60,690 nt of DNA, taken from positions 1 through 60,690 of the forward strand of contig NZ_JAIXYH010000011.1 in assembly GCF_027490375.1 (NCBI RefSeq), given 5' to 3'. The notes below the pieces were generated by a model. The model was not told the DNA's origin, ran no database searches, and worked only from the letters and a program-made list of their open reading frames with translations. Origin of the DNA: Flavobacterium sp. GTDB lineage: Bacteria; Bacteroidota; Bacteroidia; Flavobacteriales; Flavobacteriaceae. The number at the start of each line of letters is the position of its first letter. The stretch's first letter is position 1. This document shows, in pieces, positions 19,734 to 28,087 of the stretch. Made by a program: the position numbers and the translations under genes.

Positions 19734-21011
19734 TCCGGCTTTGTACACTTGCAAACAACGATCGCGTGCCGTTTTGTGATCAACAATCGGACTCGGATAG
19801 TACGTTGTTTCTAGTTCCGGAATGTTACGTTTGCAATACACCAATTTCGGATCAAACTTTTTGATTTGTTCCGCGGGATTGAAAATTCGGAAATACGGCG
19901 CAGCATCAACACCGCTTCCCGCTGCCCACTGCCAGTTGCCCACATTGCTCGATTGCTCGTAGTCGGAGAGTTTCAAAGCAAAGTACGCTTCGCCCCAGCG
20001 CCAATCGATCAGTAAGTGCTTGCACAAGAACGACGCTACAACCAAACGCACCCGATTGTGCATCCAGCCGGTTCGGTTCAGTTCGCGCATGCCGGCATCC
20101 ACCATCGGAAATCCGGTTTTTCCTTCGCACCAAGATTTAAATTCTTCCTCGTTATTGCGCCATTCAATCCGGTCATAGGCTGGCTTAAAGCTCTTGGTTA
20201 CGGTATGCGGATAATGATACAAAATCATCATAAAAAACTCGCGCCAAATCAGCTCCTTCAAAAAGGTTTTATCGGCACTTTTATTGGCTTTCTGAACCAA
20301 TTCGCGTATAGAAACAGAACCAAATCGCAAATGCGGACTCAATTTCGAGGTGGCTTTCACAGCAGGAAAGTTACGTTGCTCGCCATACGCATCAATCAAC
20401 GATGCGGCTGTATTCGGTTCCTCAATTTTGATTGTGGGTTCGGTAAAACCAATGTCGGCAAGACCTAAAAACGGGAACGAGTGTGCAACATACGGCTCAA
20501 AGGTGTGGTCGCTTTGATAGGTTTCTAGCGTTTTGTTTTCGAAAACACTCAGCCAACGTTTGGAATAGGGCGTGTACACCACATACGGACTTCCGTCGTC
20601 TTTCACAATTTCCGAACGTTCAAAAATCACCTGATCTTTGAAACTTTTGTACTCTATTTTTTCGGCGCAAGCCCATTCATAAATGGCTTTATCTCGTTCG
20701 CGCGCGGCCGGTTCGTAGTCGCGGTTGGTGTAAATAGCTGTGATACCGTGCGTTTCGCGTAATTTCTTAAATACATCGATCGGCTTTCCGTGAAAAGTAG
20801 CGAGCGCTTTCCCGTGCTTCTGCAACTGCGATTGTATTCGTTCCAAAAGCTGATGAATAAATGCCAAACGATGATCGTCTTTCGGCAATTGATCCAAAAT
20901 GTCGGTATCGTAAACAAATAAAGGTAATACCGGCTGTCCGGAAGCTAATGCCGCAGCTAAGCCCGCGTTGTCGTGCATACGCAAATCGCGTCTAAACCAA
21001 AATACGATCAT
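19722..21011 (-). CDS. phr: Deoxyribodipyrimidine photolyase (class I CPD type)
   Basis: A 429-residue FAD flavoprotein that repairs cyclobutane pyrimidine dimers with blue light. The N-terminal alpha/beta domain starts IVFWFRRDLRMHDNAGL. The C-terminal FAD domain shows WREFFMMILYHYP, GFPMVDAGMREL, TGWMHNRVRLV and SNVGNWQWAAGSGVDAAPYF, all family signatures with the electron-transfer tryptophan region. Length fits class I photolyases; a cryptochrome role cannot be excluded. It is the third gene of an operon with the SDR (4-base overlap) and SRPBCC genes. Confidence 0.95.
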   Translation of the reverse strand: MIVFWFRRDLRMHDNAGLAAALASGQPVLPLFVYDTDILDQLPKDDHRLAFIHQLLERIQSQLQKHGKALATFHGKPIDVFKKLRETHGITAIYTNRDYEPAARERDKAIYEWACAEKIEYKSFKDQVIFERSEIVKDDGSPYVVYTPYSKRWLSVFENKTLETYQSDHTFEPYVAHSFPFLGLADIGFTEPTIKIEEPNTAASLIDAYGEQRNFPAVKATSKLSPHLRFGSVSIRELVQKANKSADKTFLKELIWREFFMMILYHYPHTVTKSFKPAYDRIEWRNNEEEFKSWCEGKTGFPMVDAGMRELNRTGWMHNRVRLVVASFLCKHLLIDWRWGEAYFALKLSDYEQSSNVGNWQWAAGSGVDAAPYFRIFNPAEQIKKFDPKLVYCKRNIPELETTYYPSPIVDHKTARDRCLQVYKAGLES

Positions 21012-21706
21012 ACCGAAGTTAATAAAGATGACATTCCTCCATCAATATGGAAAATCTGACCACTAATCCAACTGGAATCTTCAGACAACAGATAAACTGC
21101 CGCCGAAGCAATTTCCTCAGGCGTACCGACTTTTTTAAGCGGATGACGTTCGGCCGATTTCTCGCGCTTCACATCGCTGTTTAAAAACTTATCTGCCAGT
21201 GGCGTATCGGTTAACGAAGGCGCAATCACATTCATACGAATTTTAGGTGCAAATTCTGCCGCAAAGGCACGTGCAAAACCTTCGATAGCACCTTTTGCTC
21301 CAGCTACTGAAGTGTGAAACGGCATTCCCATTTTTACGGCAACCGTGCTAAAAGCTACCACCGAAGCGTTCGGAGCTGCCTGTAAAAGCGGTAAAACCTG
21401 TTGCAAGGTCTTTACCAAACCAATAAAATTCACTTGCAAGTCTTGTTCAAACGTTTCGGGTTTTATGCCTTTAAACGGACGTAAGTTTATCGTGCCTGGG
21501 CAATACACCACACCGTCTAAATGTGCCGGAAGTGCAGCTGCTGGGAAATCGCCAGTAGCAACATCGTACTGTAAATACGTAAGGTTTGGATTATTGCTAG
21601 CCAGTGGATTACGTGAGGTCACATAAAGTTTATGTGTAGCACTTAATTTTTCAGTCAAGGCTTTTCCTATACCCGAGGTTCCGCCGATAATTAAAATATT
21701 TTTCAT
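21008..21706 (-). CDS. Short-chain dehydrogenase/reductase-like protein lacking the catalytic tyrosine
   Basis: A 232-residue Rossmann-fold protein. The cofactor motif GGTSGIG (8-14) and the structural N in LQVNFIG are present. At the active site the usual Y-x-x-x-K reads V-A-G-A-K (HTSVAGAKGAIEG): the lysine is kept but valine replaces tyrosine. The NNAG motif is also altered to CPGT. The gene starts 5 bases after the SRPBCC gene and overlaps the photolyase gene by 4 bases, so all three are coupled. Enzymatic activity by the standard SDR mechanism is doubtful. Confidence 0.88.
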   Translation of the reverse strand: MKNILIIGGTSGIGKALTEKLSATHKLYVTSRNPLASNNPNLTYLQYDVATGDFPAAALPAHLDGVVYCPGTINLRPFKGIKPETFEQDLQVNFIGLVKTLQQVLPLLQAAPNASVVAFSTVAVKMGMPFHTSVAGAKGAIEGFARAFAAEFAPKIRMNVIAPSLTDTPLADKFLNSDVKREKSAERHPLKKVGTPEEIASAAVYLLSEDSSWISGQIFHIDGGMSSLLTSV

Positions 21707-21711
21707 GATTG

Positions 21712-22176
21712 TTAGTCTAAGGTTCCAAATAATTCGGTTAGTTTTTTTGTTCGGTATGCAAAGATTTCGTCTAGTTTGGGTTTCACTAAAATAGGGTGGA
21801 GGAGATCTCCGAGAAAGCCCAAAGGTAAACGGTAGTGAATAATGTCTTCCATCAAAACGCCGCCCGGAATTTCAGTGATAAAATGTTTGTGGTGCCAAAA
21901 TGCGTACGGACCTTGCAACTGCACGTCAACGAAGTAGTTTTTGTCGACTACATGAGAAATTTCGCTTACCCAGCGCGTTTTAAATCCCGGCAACGGCCTC
22001 ACATCGTACTCGATAATTTGCCCCGGATACATCGGACGCTCGGCTCCGCTAACGATCGAAAAATCCATAGCTTCTGGAGTGATAATTTTGAGATTTTTCG
22101 GATTTGAAAGAAATTCCCAAGCCTGATCTACCGAAAGTGGCAGGCGCAACGAACCTCTTTTAATGTGTAAAGCCAT
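21712..22176 (-). CDS. SRPBCC (START/Bet v1-like) ligand-binding family protein
   Basis: A 154-residue protein of the polyketide cyclase/SRPBCC fold, which forms a hydrophobic ligand cavity. Visible signatures are the N-terminal LRLPLSVDQAWEFLSNPKNL and the C-terminal helix segment ending the pocket. It is the first gene of the SRPBCC-SDR-photolyase operon. This trio recurs in flavobacterial genomes by my recollection of such clusters; a link to light or pigment biology is inference. Confidence 0.85.
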   Translation of the reverse strand: MALHIKRGSLRLPLSVDQAWEFLSNPKNLKIITPEAMDFSIVSGAERPMYPGQIIEYDVRPLPGFKTRWVSEISHVVDKNYFVDVQLQGPYAFWHHKHFITEIPGGVLMEDIIHYRLPLGFLGDLLHPILVKPKLDEIFAYRTKKLTELFGTLD

Positions 22177-22316
22177 AGTTTAAAAATGTTTTCAAATATA
22201 CTTTGTTTAACCGATTTCGAAAAACATTAAACAAACGAATGCGGTTTTTTAAGGTAATCTTAACGATTCAGCCCAAATACGGTTCGTACTTTTGGAAAAA
22301 CTTTATCCATACACTA

Positions 22317-23159
22317 ATGAAAAAGATACTAGTAATCTTGGCAGTTGCCACTGTTTCGTTTCTACAAGCGCAATTAAAAACTCCTGCGGCTAGCCCGAAA
22401 GCTACTGTACAACAAACAGTTGGCTTAACAGAAGTAAACATCGAATACTCTCGTCCGAGTGCGAAAGGAAGAACTATTTTCGGAGATCTTGTTCCTTTTG
22501 GCAAGCTTTGGAGAACCGGCGCCAACCAAAATTCAATGGTTAGCTTTAGCGAAGATGTAACCATCGATGGCAAAACCTTGAAAAAAGGAAAATACGCGAT
22601 TTTCGCTACGCCAAAAGCCGATGCGTGGGAAATTGTTTTCTATACCGATACCGACAATTGGGGAACTCCAGAAGTGTGGAGCGAAGAAAAAGTTGCCTTG
22701 CGTACAACGGCTAAACCGGAGCAATTAAACAGAAATGTAGAAAGCTTTACCATCAGTATCAATAACTTAGATAACAATTTTGCACATTTAGAATTGAGCT
22801 GGGAAAAAACTTTAGTAGCTGTGAAGTTCGAAGTTCCTACGCAAAAAACGGCTATGGCTAACATCGAGCGCGTTTTGTCGGGTCCAACAGCAAACGATTT
22901 CTTTGGTGCCGCACAATATTACTACCAGTCGAACGGCGATTTAACCAAAGCGCTTACGTACGTGAACAAAGCTTTGGAATTGAGCGCAGAAAAGCCATTC
23001 TGGTATTCTCGTTTGAAGTCGTTGATTCAAGCGAAGTTAGGCGATAAAAAAGGCGCTATCGAAACAGCTAAAATCTCGTTAGCTGCTGCCGAAGCTGCTA
23101 AGAATGCCGACTACGTGAAGATGAACAAAGACAGCATCAACGAGTGGAGTAAAAAATAA
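22317..23159 (+). CDS. Secreted DUF2911 protein with C-terminal TPR-like region
   Basis: A 280-residue exported protein (signal peptide about 1-19, ending LQAQ). Residues 25-175 are the DUF2911 domain, with EYSRPSAKGRTIFGDLVPFG, LWRTGANQN and the FYTDTDNWGTP segment. Residues about 195-275 are alpha-helical with TPR-like spacing. The domain is common in Bacteroidetes and has no established function. The ATG at 22317 is chosen because it begins a clean signal peptide; the longer frame does not. A strong terminator follows. Confidence 0.9.
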   Translation: MKKILVILAVATVSFLQAQLKTPAASPKATVQQTVGLTEVNIEYSRPSAKGRTIFGDLVPFGKLWRTGANQNSMVSFSEDVTIDGKTLKKGKYAIFATPKADAWEIVFYTDTDNWGTPEVWSEEKVALRTTAKPEQLNRNVESFTISINNLDNNFAHLELSWEKTLVAVKFEVPTQKTAMANIERVLSGPTANDFFGAAQYYYQSNGDLTKALTYVNKALELSAEKPFWYSRLKSLIQAKLGDKKGAIETAKISLAAAEAAKNADYVKMNKDSINEWSKK

Positions 23160-23177
23160 GTTCACAAACAACTGTGG

Positions 23178-23207
23178 AAAGTCGCCCCAAAAAGGCGACT
23201 TTTTTTA
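23178..23207 (+). terminator. Intrinsic terminator
   Basis: Arms AAAGTCGCC (23178-23186) and GGCGACTTT (23194-23202), then further Ts. Confidence 0.93.
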
Positions 23208-23218
23208 TGTCTTTTCGA

Positions 23219-23402
23219 TTGTTTTTTGGTCAGCATTTCCGGCTTTTCGCTACAAATCCGCGTCCGTACAGCTCCGTTTTGCTACGTGCAGCAGTTGGCT
23301 TCCTGCGGTCGCCACCGTGCACTGCAAAACGGGCTGTACGGTCTTGCGGGTTTTTCGCTGCAATCCGGGCTGCGGCAATCGTTTTCAATAAAAGCAGTTG
23401 CC
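23219..23402 (+). repeat. GC-rich hairpin repeat, copy B
   Basis: Starts with TTTTTTGG after the DUF2911 terminator and contains CGGCTTTTCGCTACAAATCCG. It carries a long hairpin: CCGTACAGCtCCGTTTTGC (23264-23282) pairs with GCAAAACGGGCTGTACGG (23324-23341), 18 pairs with one bulge. It is degenerate relative to copy A. Short open frames through it on both strands are not credible genes. Confidence 0.65.
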
Positions 23403-23481
23403 TTTGCAAACGTATTCCCAAAATTTTGATAATAACAAATTAATCTTAGCTTTACGCTGCATTTACACAAAACAGAACTTC

Positions 23482-24738
23482 ATGGATTTGAAATCGAAGC
23501 TTATTGGAATGAGTTTCCTCCAATTTTTTGTCTGGGGCGCTTGGTTAATAACAATTGGAAACTATTGGTTTGGTACCAAACAATGGAGTGGCGAGCAGTT
23601 TGGAGCCGTTTTTGGCACCTTGGGAATTGCATCGATTATCATGCCTGCTCTTACGGGCATCATTGCCGATAAATACATGAACGGCGAACGTTTATACGGT
23701 TTGTTACATTTGGCAAGTGCTGGGTTTATGTTGTATTTGCCTCAAGCCCAAAATCCGAACGAATTTTATTGGATTGTTTTTGGCGCTATGTTGTGTTATA
23801 TGCCAACAATTTCGCTTTCAAATTCGGTGGCGTACCACATACTTAAAGGCGCGAATTACGATGTCGTTAAAGTATTTCCACCCATTCGTGTGTTCGGAAC
23901 AGTTGGTTTTATTGCTGCCATGTGGTTAACCAACTTATCGGGAAATAAAGCTTCCGAAAACATGTTTTACATTTCGGGAATTGCCGGAATTATTCTCGGA
24001 CTGTACAGCTTTAGCTTACCCGCTTGCACACCGCAACGACAAATTTCTGAGCGCGCTTCCATAGTCGAAAAACTCGGATTAAACGCACTTGAGTTATTTG
24101 CGCAATACAAAATGGTGTTGTTCTTTTTGTTTTCCATGTTTTTGGGTGCAGCACTACAATTAACCAATATGTACGGCGATGTTTTCCTCGATGAATTTAA
24201 AAACATGCCACAATATGCCAACAGTATTGTAGTTCAGAAATCAACGTTAATCATGTCGATTTCTCAAGTAAGCGAAACCTTGTTTATTTTGGCCATTCCG
24301 TTTTTCTTGAAGCGTTTTGGCATCAAACGCGTGATGATGATTTCGTTATTGGCGTGGGTATTGCGTTTTGGTTTGTTTGCGTACGGCAATCCGGGCGACG
24401 GACTCTGGATGATTATCCTTTCGTGTATCGTGTACGGCATGGCGTTCGATTTCTTTAATATTTCAGGATCTTTATTTGTGGAAACCACAACCGATTCTAA
24501 AATACGTTCGTCGGCACAAGGCTTGTTTATGATGATGAGTAACGGCTTTGGTGCCTTTTTCGGCGGCCTCATCAGCGGAAAGCTCATCGACGCATTCTTC
24601 ACAAACAACGGCGTTCGCGATTGGCACAACATCTGGCTTTCGTTTGCCGCTTACGCCTTAGTTATTGCTGTTTTATTTGGATTATTATTCAAACACAAAC
24701 ACGATCCAAACGATACGCGTTTGCAAGGTGGGCATTGA
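23482..24738 (+). CDS. Nucleoside:H+ symporter (NHS family MFS permease)
   Basis: A 418-residue inner-membrane protein with about 12 transmembrane segments. The start LIGMSFLQFFVWGAWLITIG and the conserved TGIIADKYMNGERL segment fit the NupG/XapB nucleoside:H+ symporter family of the major facilitator superfamily. The ATG at 23482 is preferred because the frame upstream is not hydrophobic. Its 3' end (KHKHDPNDTRLQGGH) is duplicated, diverged and frameshifted at 28458-28539, on the far side of an accessory island. Confidence 0.9.
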   Translation: MDLKSKLIGMSFLQFFVWGAWLITIGNYWFGTKQWSGEQFGAVFGTLGIASIIMPALTGIIADKYMNGERLYGLLHLASAGFMLYLPQAQNPNEFYWIVFGAMLCYMPTISLSNSVAYHILKGANYDVVKVFPPIRVFGTVGFIAAMWLTNLSGNKASENMFYISGIAGIILGLYSFSLPACTPQRQISERASIVEKLGLNALELFAQYKMVLFFLFSMFLGAALQLTNMYGDVFLDEFKNMPQYANSIVVQKSTLIMSISQVSETLFILAIPFFLKRFGIKRVMMISLLAWVLRFGLFAYGNPGDGLWMIILSCIVYGMAFDFFNISGSLFVETTTDSKIRSSAQGLFMMMSNGFGAFFGGLISGKLIDAFFTNNGVRDWHNIWLSFAAYALVIAVLFGLLFKHKHDPNDTRLQGGH

Positions 24739-25037
24739 TTGAGCTTGTTTTTATTCCATATTCTTTTAGATATTGATGGTTGATTGATTAGTTGTTAAGG
24801 TTAAATCGCATTACTAAGTCCTGTTGAAATGATAAATTTCTCGTTTGGAATCTATTAACAGCTTAAAGTTTTGTAAAGTATTTAGAAATTCTGGCAGGAT
24901 TGTAAATTGCAGTTAATCAACGCTGTTCAGATATGTATAAATGGTACAGATTAATAAAAAAACACTAGTGATATATTGTAGGAGAGTAATTATTAATATT
25001 TCTGTAATTTCATAAATAATCAGATTTCTAATACTTT
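24739..25037. other. AT-rich intergenic stretch at island start
   Basis: About 300 bases without a gene. The base composition drops to clearly AT-rich right after the transporter stop codon. I see no terminator hairpin, promoter match or RNA gene in it. Confidence 0.6.
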
Positions 25038-25727
25038 ATGATGGTTTATCAAAATGATCTTAAAAGGATACTGTGGCATGAATTCGGGCATTTTTTAATA
25101 GAGCTACTTTTTACAAACCAATTTCCAACTTACAAAATAGAATGCTTGCAGCTGACTCTTCACAGAAATTGTATAAATGGAAAATGCTGGGGTGGCGGCA
25201 TTAAAGTTAAACCGTCAATTAATTTAGAAGAGGTTCCTTTGGATCAAGACGCAATCTCTTTTCAAATTTTAAGCTTATTTTCTGGATGCATTTTCGAATC
25301 TTTTTTTTTAAAAGATAACAAATGTCTTTTGAAATTGTTTGACAAATGTTTGTGCAGTGAAAATTCTTGCACTGGGAAAAAGGACTTAGACTTTATTCAT
25401 GCGATTACAAACCGTATTCCATTACATTATAAAGATAAGACGGAATTAAATAAATATTTAAATAATGATTTTAAAACCCATTATTTTCATCTTATTTCTA
25501 AGAATGAACAATTTATAAAAGAATTAGAATCATTAATTATTTCGCTATCTAATAAAATAATAACCAATTTAGATGAAACCAATTTAGATGAAACACAAGA
25601 CTACAGAATTGTTGAATCTGAATTAAGCAGTTTGATAAACGAGACAACCCAAATTTTAAGCATTATTGAGGTTGATCTCCTGACTTTAAAAGATGAAATT
25701 AAGCAAAAGATGAAAATTAAGAAGTAG
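25038..25727 (+). CDS. Orphan zincin-like (HExxH) protein
   Basis: A 229-residue protein, AT-rich in codon use compared with its core neighbours. The N-terminal helix carries HEFGH at residues 14-18, the HExxH zinc-protease motif, in a setting (KRILWHEFGHFLIELLF) resembling M41/FtsH-type or similar peptidases. A second hydrophobic helix ISFQILSLFSGCIFES follows near residue 75. Cysteines cluster at about 100-112. The C-terminal 60 residues are helical with a perfect NLDET-NLDET duplication. I do not recognise the family. A protease in a defence or regulatory setting is an inference. Confidence 0.72.
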   Translation: MMVYQNDLKRILWHEFGHFLIELLFTNQFPTYKIECLQLTLHRNCINGKCWGGGIKVKPSINLEEVPLDQDAISFQILSLFSGCIFESFFLKDNKCLLKLFDKCLCSENSCTGKKDLDFIHAITNRIPLHYKDKTELNKYLNNDFKTHYFHLISKNEQFIKELESLIISLSNKIITNLDETNLDETQDYRIVESELSSLINETTQILSIIEVDLLTLKDEIKQKMKIKK

Positions 25728-25838
25728 TTATATAGATTTCCCCTAATTCGAAAAGTTGATAAATCAAATTTATGTTTTCTGTTTTAATTGATTTGGCGTT
25801 CTATACGGTTTTTTCATTAAAAGCCAATTTATTTTAAA

Positions 25839-26087
25839 ATGAGCTCAACGGCAAACCGATTGAACGAGCCGTATTTTTTGCGGACTAGAGCGAACAGCCG
25901 GATTAGCTTCAAAAAAATCATTAAAAAAGCAGCTCTTTACTGGCTATTGTACACCGAAATACGGGAATTGTATTTACAAGATGTTGAGCTTCTGGCTGCT
26001 CGAGTTTTGGTTGATTTGCAGATATTACGCTATTACTTGATTGTCAAAGAAACGCAGCTGCAAACTTTTTCAGACGGCTTTAAGTAA
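25839..26087 (+). CDS. Small hypothetical ORF overlapping a 56-bp repeat
   Basis: An 82-residue frame, basic and helical, followed closely by the convergent Abi gene. Its first 24 codons run through the 56-bp repeat that recurs at 27476. In another frame the repeat reads PIE(R/Q)(A/T)VFFAD, ended by a stop here but open to SEQPD in the other copy. That makes this frame doubtful as a gene; it may be a fragment of a decayed one. Confidence 0.3.
   Translation: MSSTANRLNEPYFLRTRANSRISFKKIIKKAALYWLLYTEIRELYLQDVELLAARVLVDLQILRYYLIVKETQLQTFSDGFK
25855..25910 (+). repeat. 56-bp direct repeat, left copy
   Basis: From ACCGATTGAAC to GGATTAGCTTC, 53 of 56 bases are identical to 27476-27531. The two copies bracket the Abi gene and the MITE-like element. 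Confidence 0.9.
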
Positions 26088-26095
26088 TTGGTATT

Positions 26096-26803
26096 CTATA
26101 TTTTATTTGCCTTGTCGATAATCTTCTTTACTGTGTCTATGTCTGAAATTAGTTTTATAATTTCGGGGTCAATCCAAGTTAATAGGTTGATTATCGATTT
26201 GTGAACTTCCATTGCTTCTGTAAAATCGATATTGTTACCGTTAAAACAGATTGGTTCATTGTGATTTATTCTGTTTCTGAAACGCCTGACTTTATCCAAT
26301 TCATCATTTACTTCTTTTCGTCCGTGTCCAGCAGGCAATGAGTTAAATACTTGTATGGGCTTACCTTTTAGCAAACGATAATGATGAACTTCAAATAAGT
26401 CTGTCCAAAAACCTAAGGTTTGCTCTGCAATTATTTTACCACTTGATATTGGTGTGTTAGTTTTTTGAAGTCGCTTTTCTGCTTTATTGATTTCTCTTTT
26501 GAGAAAATCATTCGTTTTTAGTTGCCCTGTTCGCTTATATGTAAACCTTAGTGATGGGTCGGACATAAATCCTGTTTTTTGATTTATGATCCAATTAGGA
26601 TCTGAGAAATGAGAAGCCAAGATGTCATTGAGTCTGTTTCGTAAAATAACTTCAAAAACCCCAAGTAATGGGTGAAATGCTTGTGAGGTTTTAAGATTAG
26701 CTTTGTAGAGTTTAATTGCTTTGCTTTTAGAGTTGCCTGTTGCCAGTAAATAACGATTTACTCGTGCTGATGAAAAATAATGTCTAAAGTCTGTAAATTT
26801 CAT
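26096..26803 (-). CDS. Abi-family (abortive infection) HEPN protein
   Basis: A 235-residue protein of the Abi-like family. The start FTDFRHYFSSARVNRYLLATG and the middle LLGVFEVILRNRLND are typical. Near residue 175 the sequence RFRNRINHNEP supplies the R-x4-H motif of HEPN ribonucleases, the presumed active site. Such proteins arrest growth or cut RNA upon phage infection; the trigger is unknown. It is a lone gene in an AT-rich island with a toxin-antitoxin pair and an HExxH protein, which suits a defence island. Confidence 0.85.
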   Translation of the reverse strand: MKFTDFRHYFSSARVNRYLLATGNSKSKAIKLYKANLKTSQAFHPLLGVFEVILRNRLNDILASHFSDPNWIINQKTGFMSDPSLRFTYKRTGQLKTNDFLKREINKAEKRLQKTNTPISSGKIIAEQTLGFWTDLFEVHHYRLLKGKPIQVFNSLPAGHGRKEVNDELDKVRRFRNRINHNEPICFNGNNIDFTEAMEVHKSIINLLTWIDPEIIKLISDIDTVKKIIDKANKI

Positions 26804-26899
26804 TTCTATTTTGTCAGTTCAATATATTATAGTTACTTTTGTAATGTGATGCTTAGTCAAGCCTCTTGTCTTCGGATAACGTAACTAAGTTAAAGATTT

Positions 26900-26930
26900 A
26901 AGACCTGTCAGAAATGATGGGTCTTTTTTT
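26900..26930 (+). terminator. Orphan terminator-like hairpin
   Basis: AAGACC (26900-26905) pairs with GGTCTT (26920-26925), followed by Ts to 26930. The T-run points to a plus-strand transcript, but no intact plus-strand gene ends here. It may be left from a lost gene. Confidence 0.5.
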
Positions 26931-27159
26931 TGGTTGTTGTAATACTAATTTGTTGATAAGTTTCGTAGTGGATTTTCGCTGCGTTGGGTTCTTGAGTTCT
27001 TCTGAATTTTCCAAACTTGCTTGTAACTTTCGAATTGTCGAACTTGCATACCTCCAAGAATTTAAATTTAAAAAAATCGCCTTTTCATATCTTGCTAATT
27101 TAAGGGATTCCGCAGTGTTAAGAAAACTACTTATAGGTATTTTTCCACCAAACGTTAGT

Positions 27160-27236
27160 AACGTATTTCCTAGCCCGGATGGCAGCGGCAGCCCGTAAGA
27201 AAAATACGGTATTGTGAAACGGTGGGCGCGGGGTGA
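27160..27236 (-). repeat. GC-rich repeat, degenerate copy F
   Basis: CCTAGCCCGGATGGCAGCGG and the following GCGCGGGGTG resemble the reverse complement of the hairpin-repeat family (AGCCC-GAT-AGCGG pattern). It is the only copy not directly behind a gene. Confidence 0.45.
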
Positions 27237-27241
27237 CTAAG

Positions 27242-27460
27242 AAACCTGAGTTCGATTAAAAATCTTTGTCAGATCGCTTGATATGCTCAAATTTTGAAAT
27301 TAAATAGCAATGGAAATGAAGAGTTTTTCCGCTAAACAGATAAACAGCCGCCTACTTCGTTAGATTTTTTTGTGATACAACAGTATCCCAAAACAAATCT
27401 GCCTTGTATTCAGCTATTTATCTGTTTTCTGACTTTAATTTTTAAATCGAACTCAGGTTT
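27242..27460. mobile_element. 219-bp MITE-like element with terminal inverted repeats
   Basis: The ends are AAACCTGAGTTCGATT (27242-27257) and its exact reverse complement at 27445-27460, with further similarity inward. Subterminal arms also pair: AAACAGATAAACAGC (27334-27348) with GCTATTTATCTGTTT (27413-27427), and AGATTTTTTTGT with AAAACAAATCT. No ORF is inside. This is the structure of a non-autonomous transposable element. I cannot identify an exact target duplication. Confidence 0.75.
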
Positions 27461-27475
27461 AGGAGCCCAACACTT

Positions 27476-27531
27476 ACCGATTGAACAAACCGTATTTTTT
27501 GCGGACTACAGCGAACAGCCGGATTAGCTTC
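27476..27531 (+). repeat. 56-bp direct repeat, right copy
   Basis: 53 of 56 bases match 25855-25910. It begins 16 bases after the MITE-like element. In one frame it reads PIEQTVFFADYSEQPD then stop, so it may be the 3' end of a decayed gene. Confidence 0.9.
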
Positions 27532-27667
27532 TGAAAATTACAAGACTGTTGCTTATTGATAAACTACTTGAGATTCTAGCTACGGTGTGTTGGGGTTTTA
27601 GAACTGTTTTTTTACAGCATTCAAAAGTGGTTATTGATCTATAGCAAAGTAAAGCTCGGGTCAGGTA

Positions 27668-28087
27668 CTAGCGAACCTGGCTTTTTAAATACATTTCCGG
27701 ACTTAAAACCGCTAGTTTGCTGTTTTGGTAATCCTTTATGTTTCGAGTTAGAATGATGTTGATTGAATTGCTATTTTCTGCTGTATAATTTTGAATGGCG
27801 TCTTCGAAGTCTTTAAATTTAGAATTAAGCGCTTCGATAAGTACCTCTTTATTAACTTGCGCGATATCGATGATGCGCAAAAGTTGCTTGAGTTTTTCAA
27901 TGACCAAGTCGTGTTTGGCAATCTTCGATAGCAAATAGTAGACATTGCTGATAATCACAGGAGTTGTGTAACCTTTAATTTGCTTGTTCTCACACAGGGT
28001 AAAAATGGCAGTTGCGTGTTCGGCAAAAGGCGCTCTGTCGAAAAAGAAGTCGAGAATTACGTCGGAATCAATTAGTACGTTATCCAT
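27668..28087 (-). CDS. PIN-domain ribonuclease toxin
   Basis: A 139-residue PIN-fold protein. Acidic residues fit the metal site: D8 and D10 in VLIDSDVILD near the N terminus, the E/D cluster in KFKDFEDAIQ near residue 93, and the later D in LTRNIKDY. Family toxins cleave RNA until neutralised by the upstream antitoxin. The ATG directly abuts the antitoxin stop with no gap, which indicates coupled translation. Confidence 0.9.
   Translation of the reverse strand: MDNVLIDSDVILDFFFDRAPFAEHATAIFTLCENKQIKGYTTPVIISNVYYLLSKIAKHDLVIEKLKQLLRIIDIAQVNKEVLIEALNSKFKDFEDAIQNYTAENSNSINIILTRNIKDYQNSKLAVLSPEMYLKSQVR

Larger units (their letters stand above)
26804..27667. other. Gene-poor stretch of the accessory island
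   Basis: No credible gene. It holds a hairpin terminator-like element near 26900, a degenerate GC-rich repeat near 27160, a 219-bp MITE-like element at 27242-27460, and the right copy of the 56-bp repeat. The frame at 26914-27198 lacks domain features and runs into the repeat. Confidence 0.7.

Noticed and set aside
23174..23470. Several 60-90 codon frames in the gap before the symporter
   Set aside because: All lie in the GC-rich hairpin repeat on both strands with biased composition; not conserved-looking proteins.
26914..27198. 94-codon frame in the accessory island
   Set aside because: It has no recognisable features, begins inside a terminator-like hairpin and ends in a repeat.
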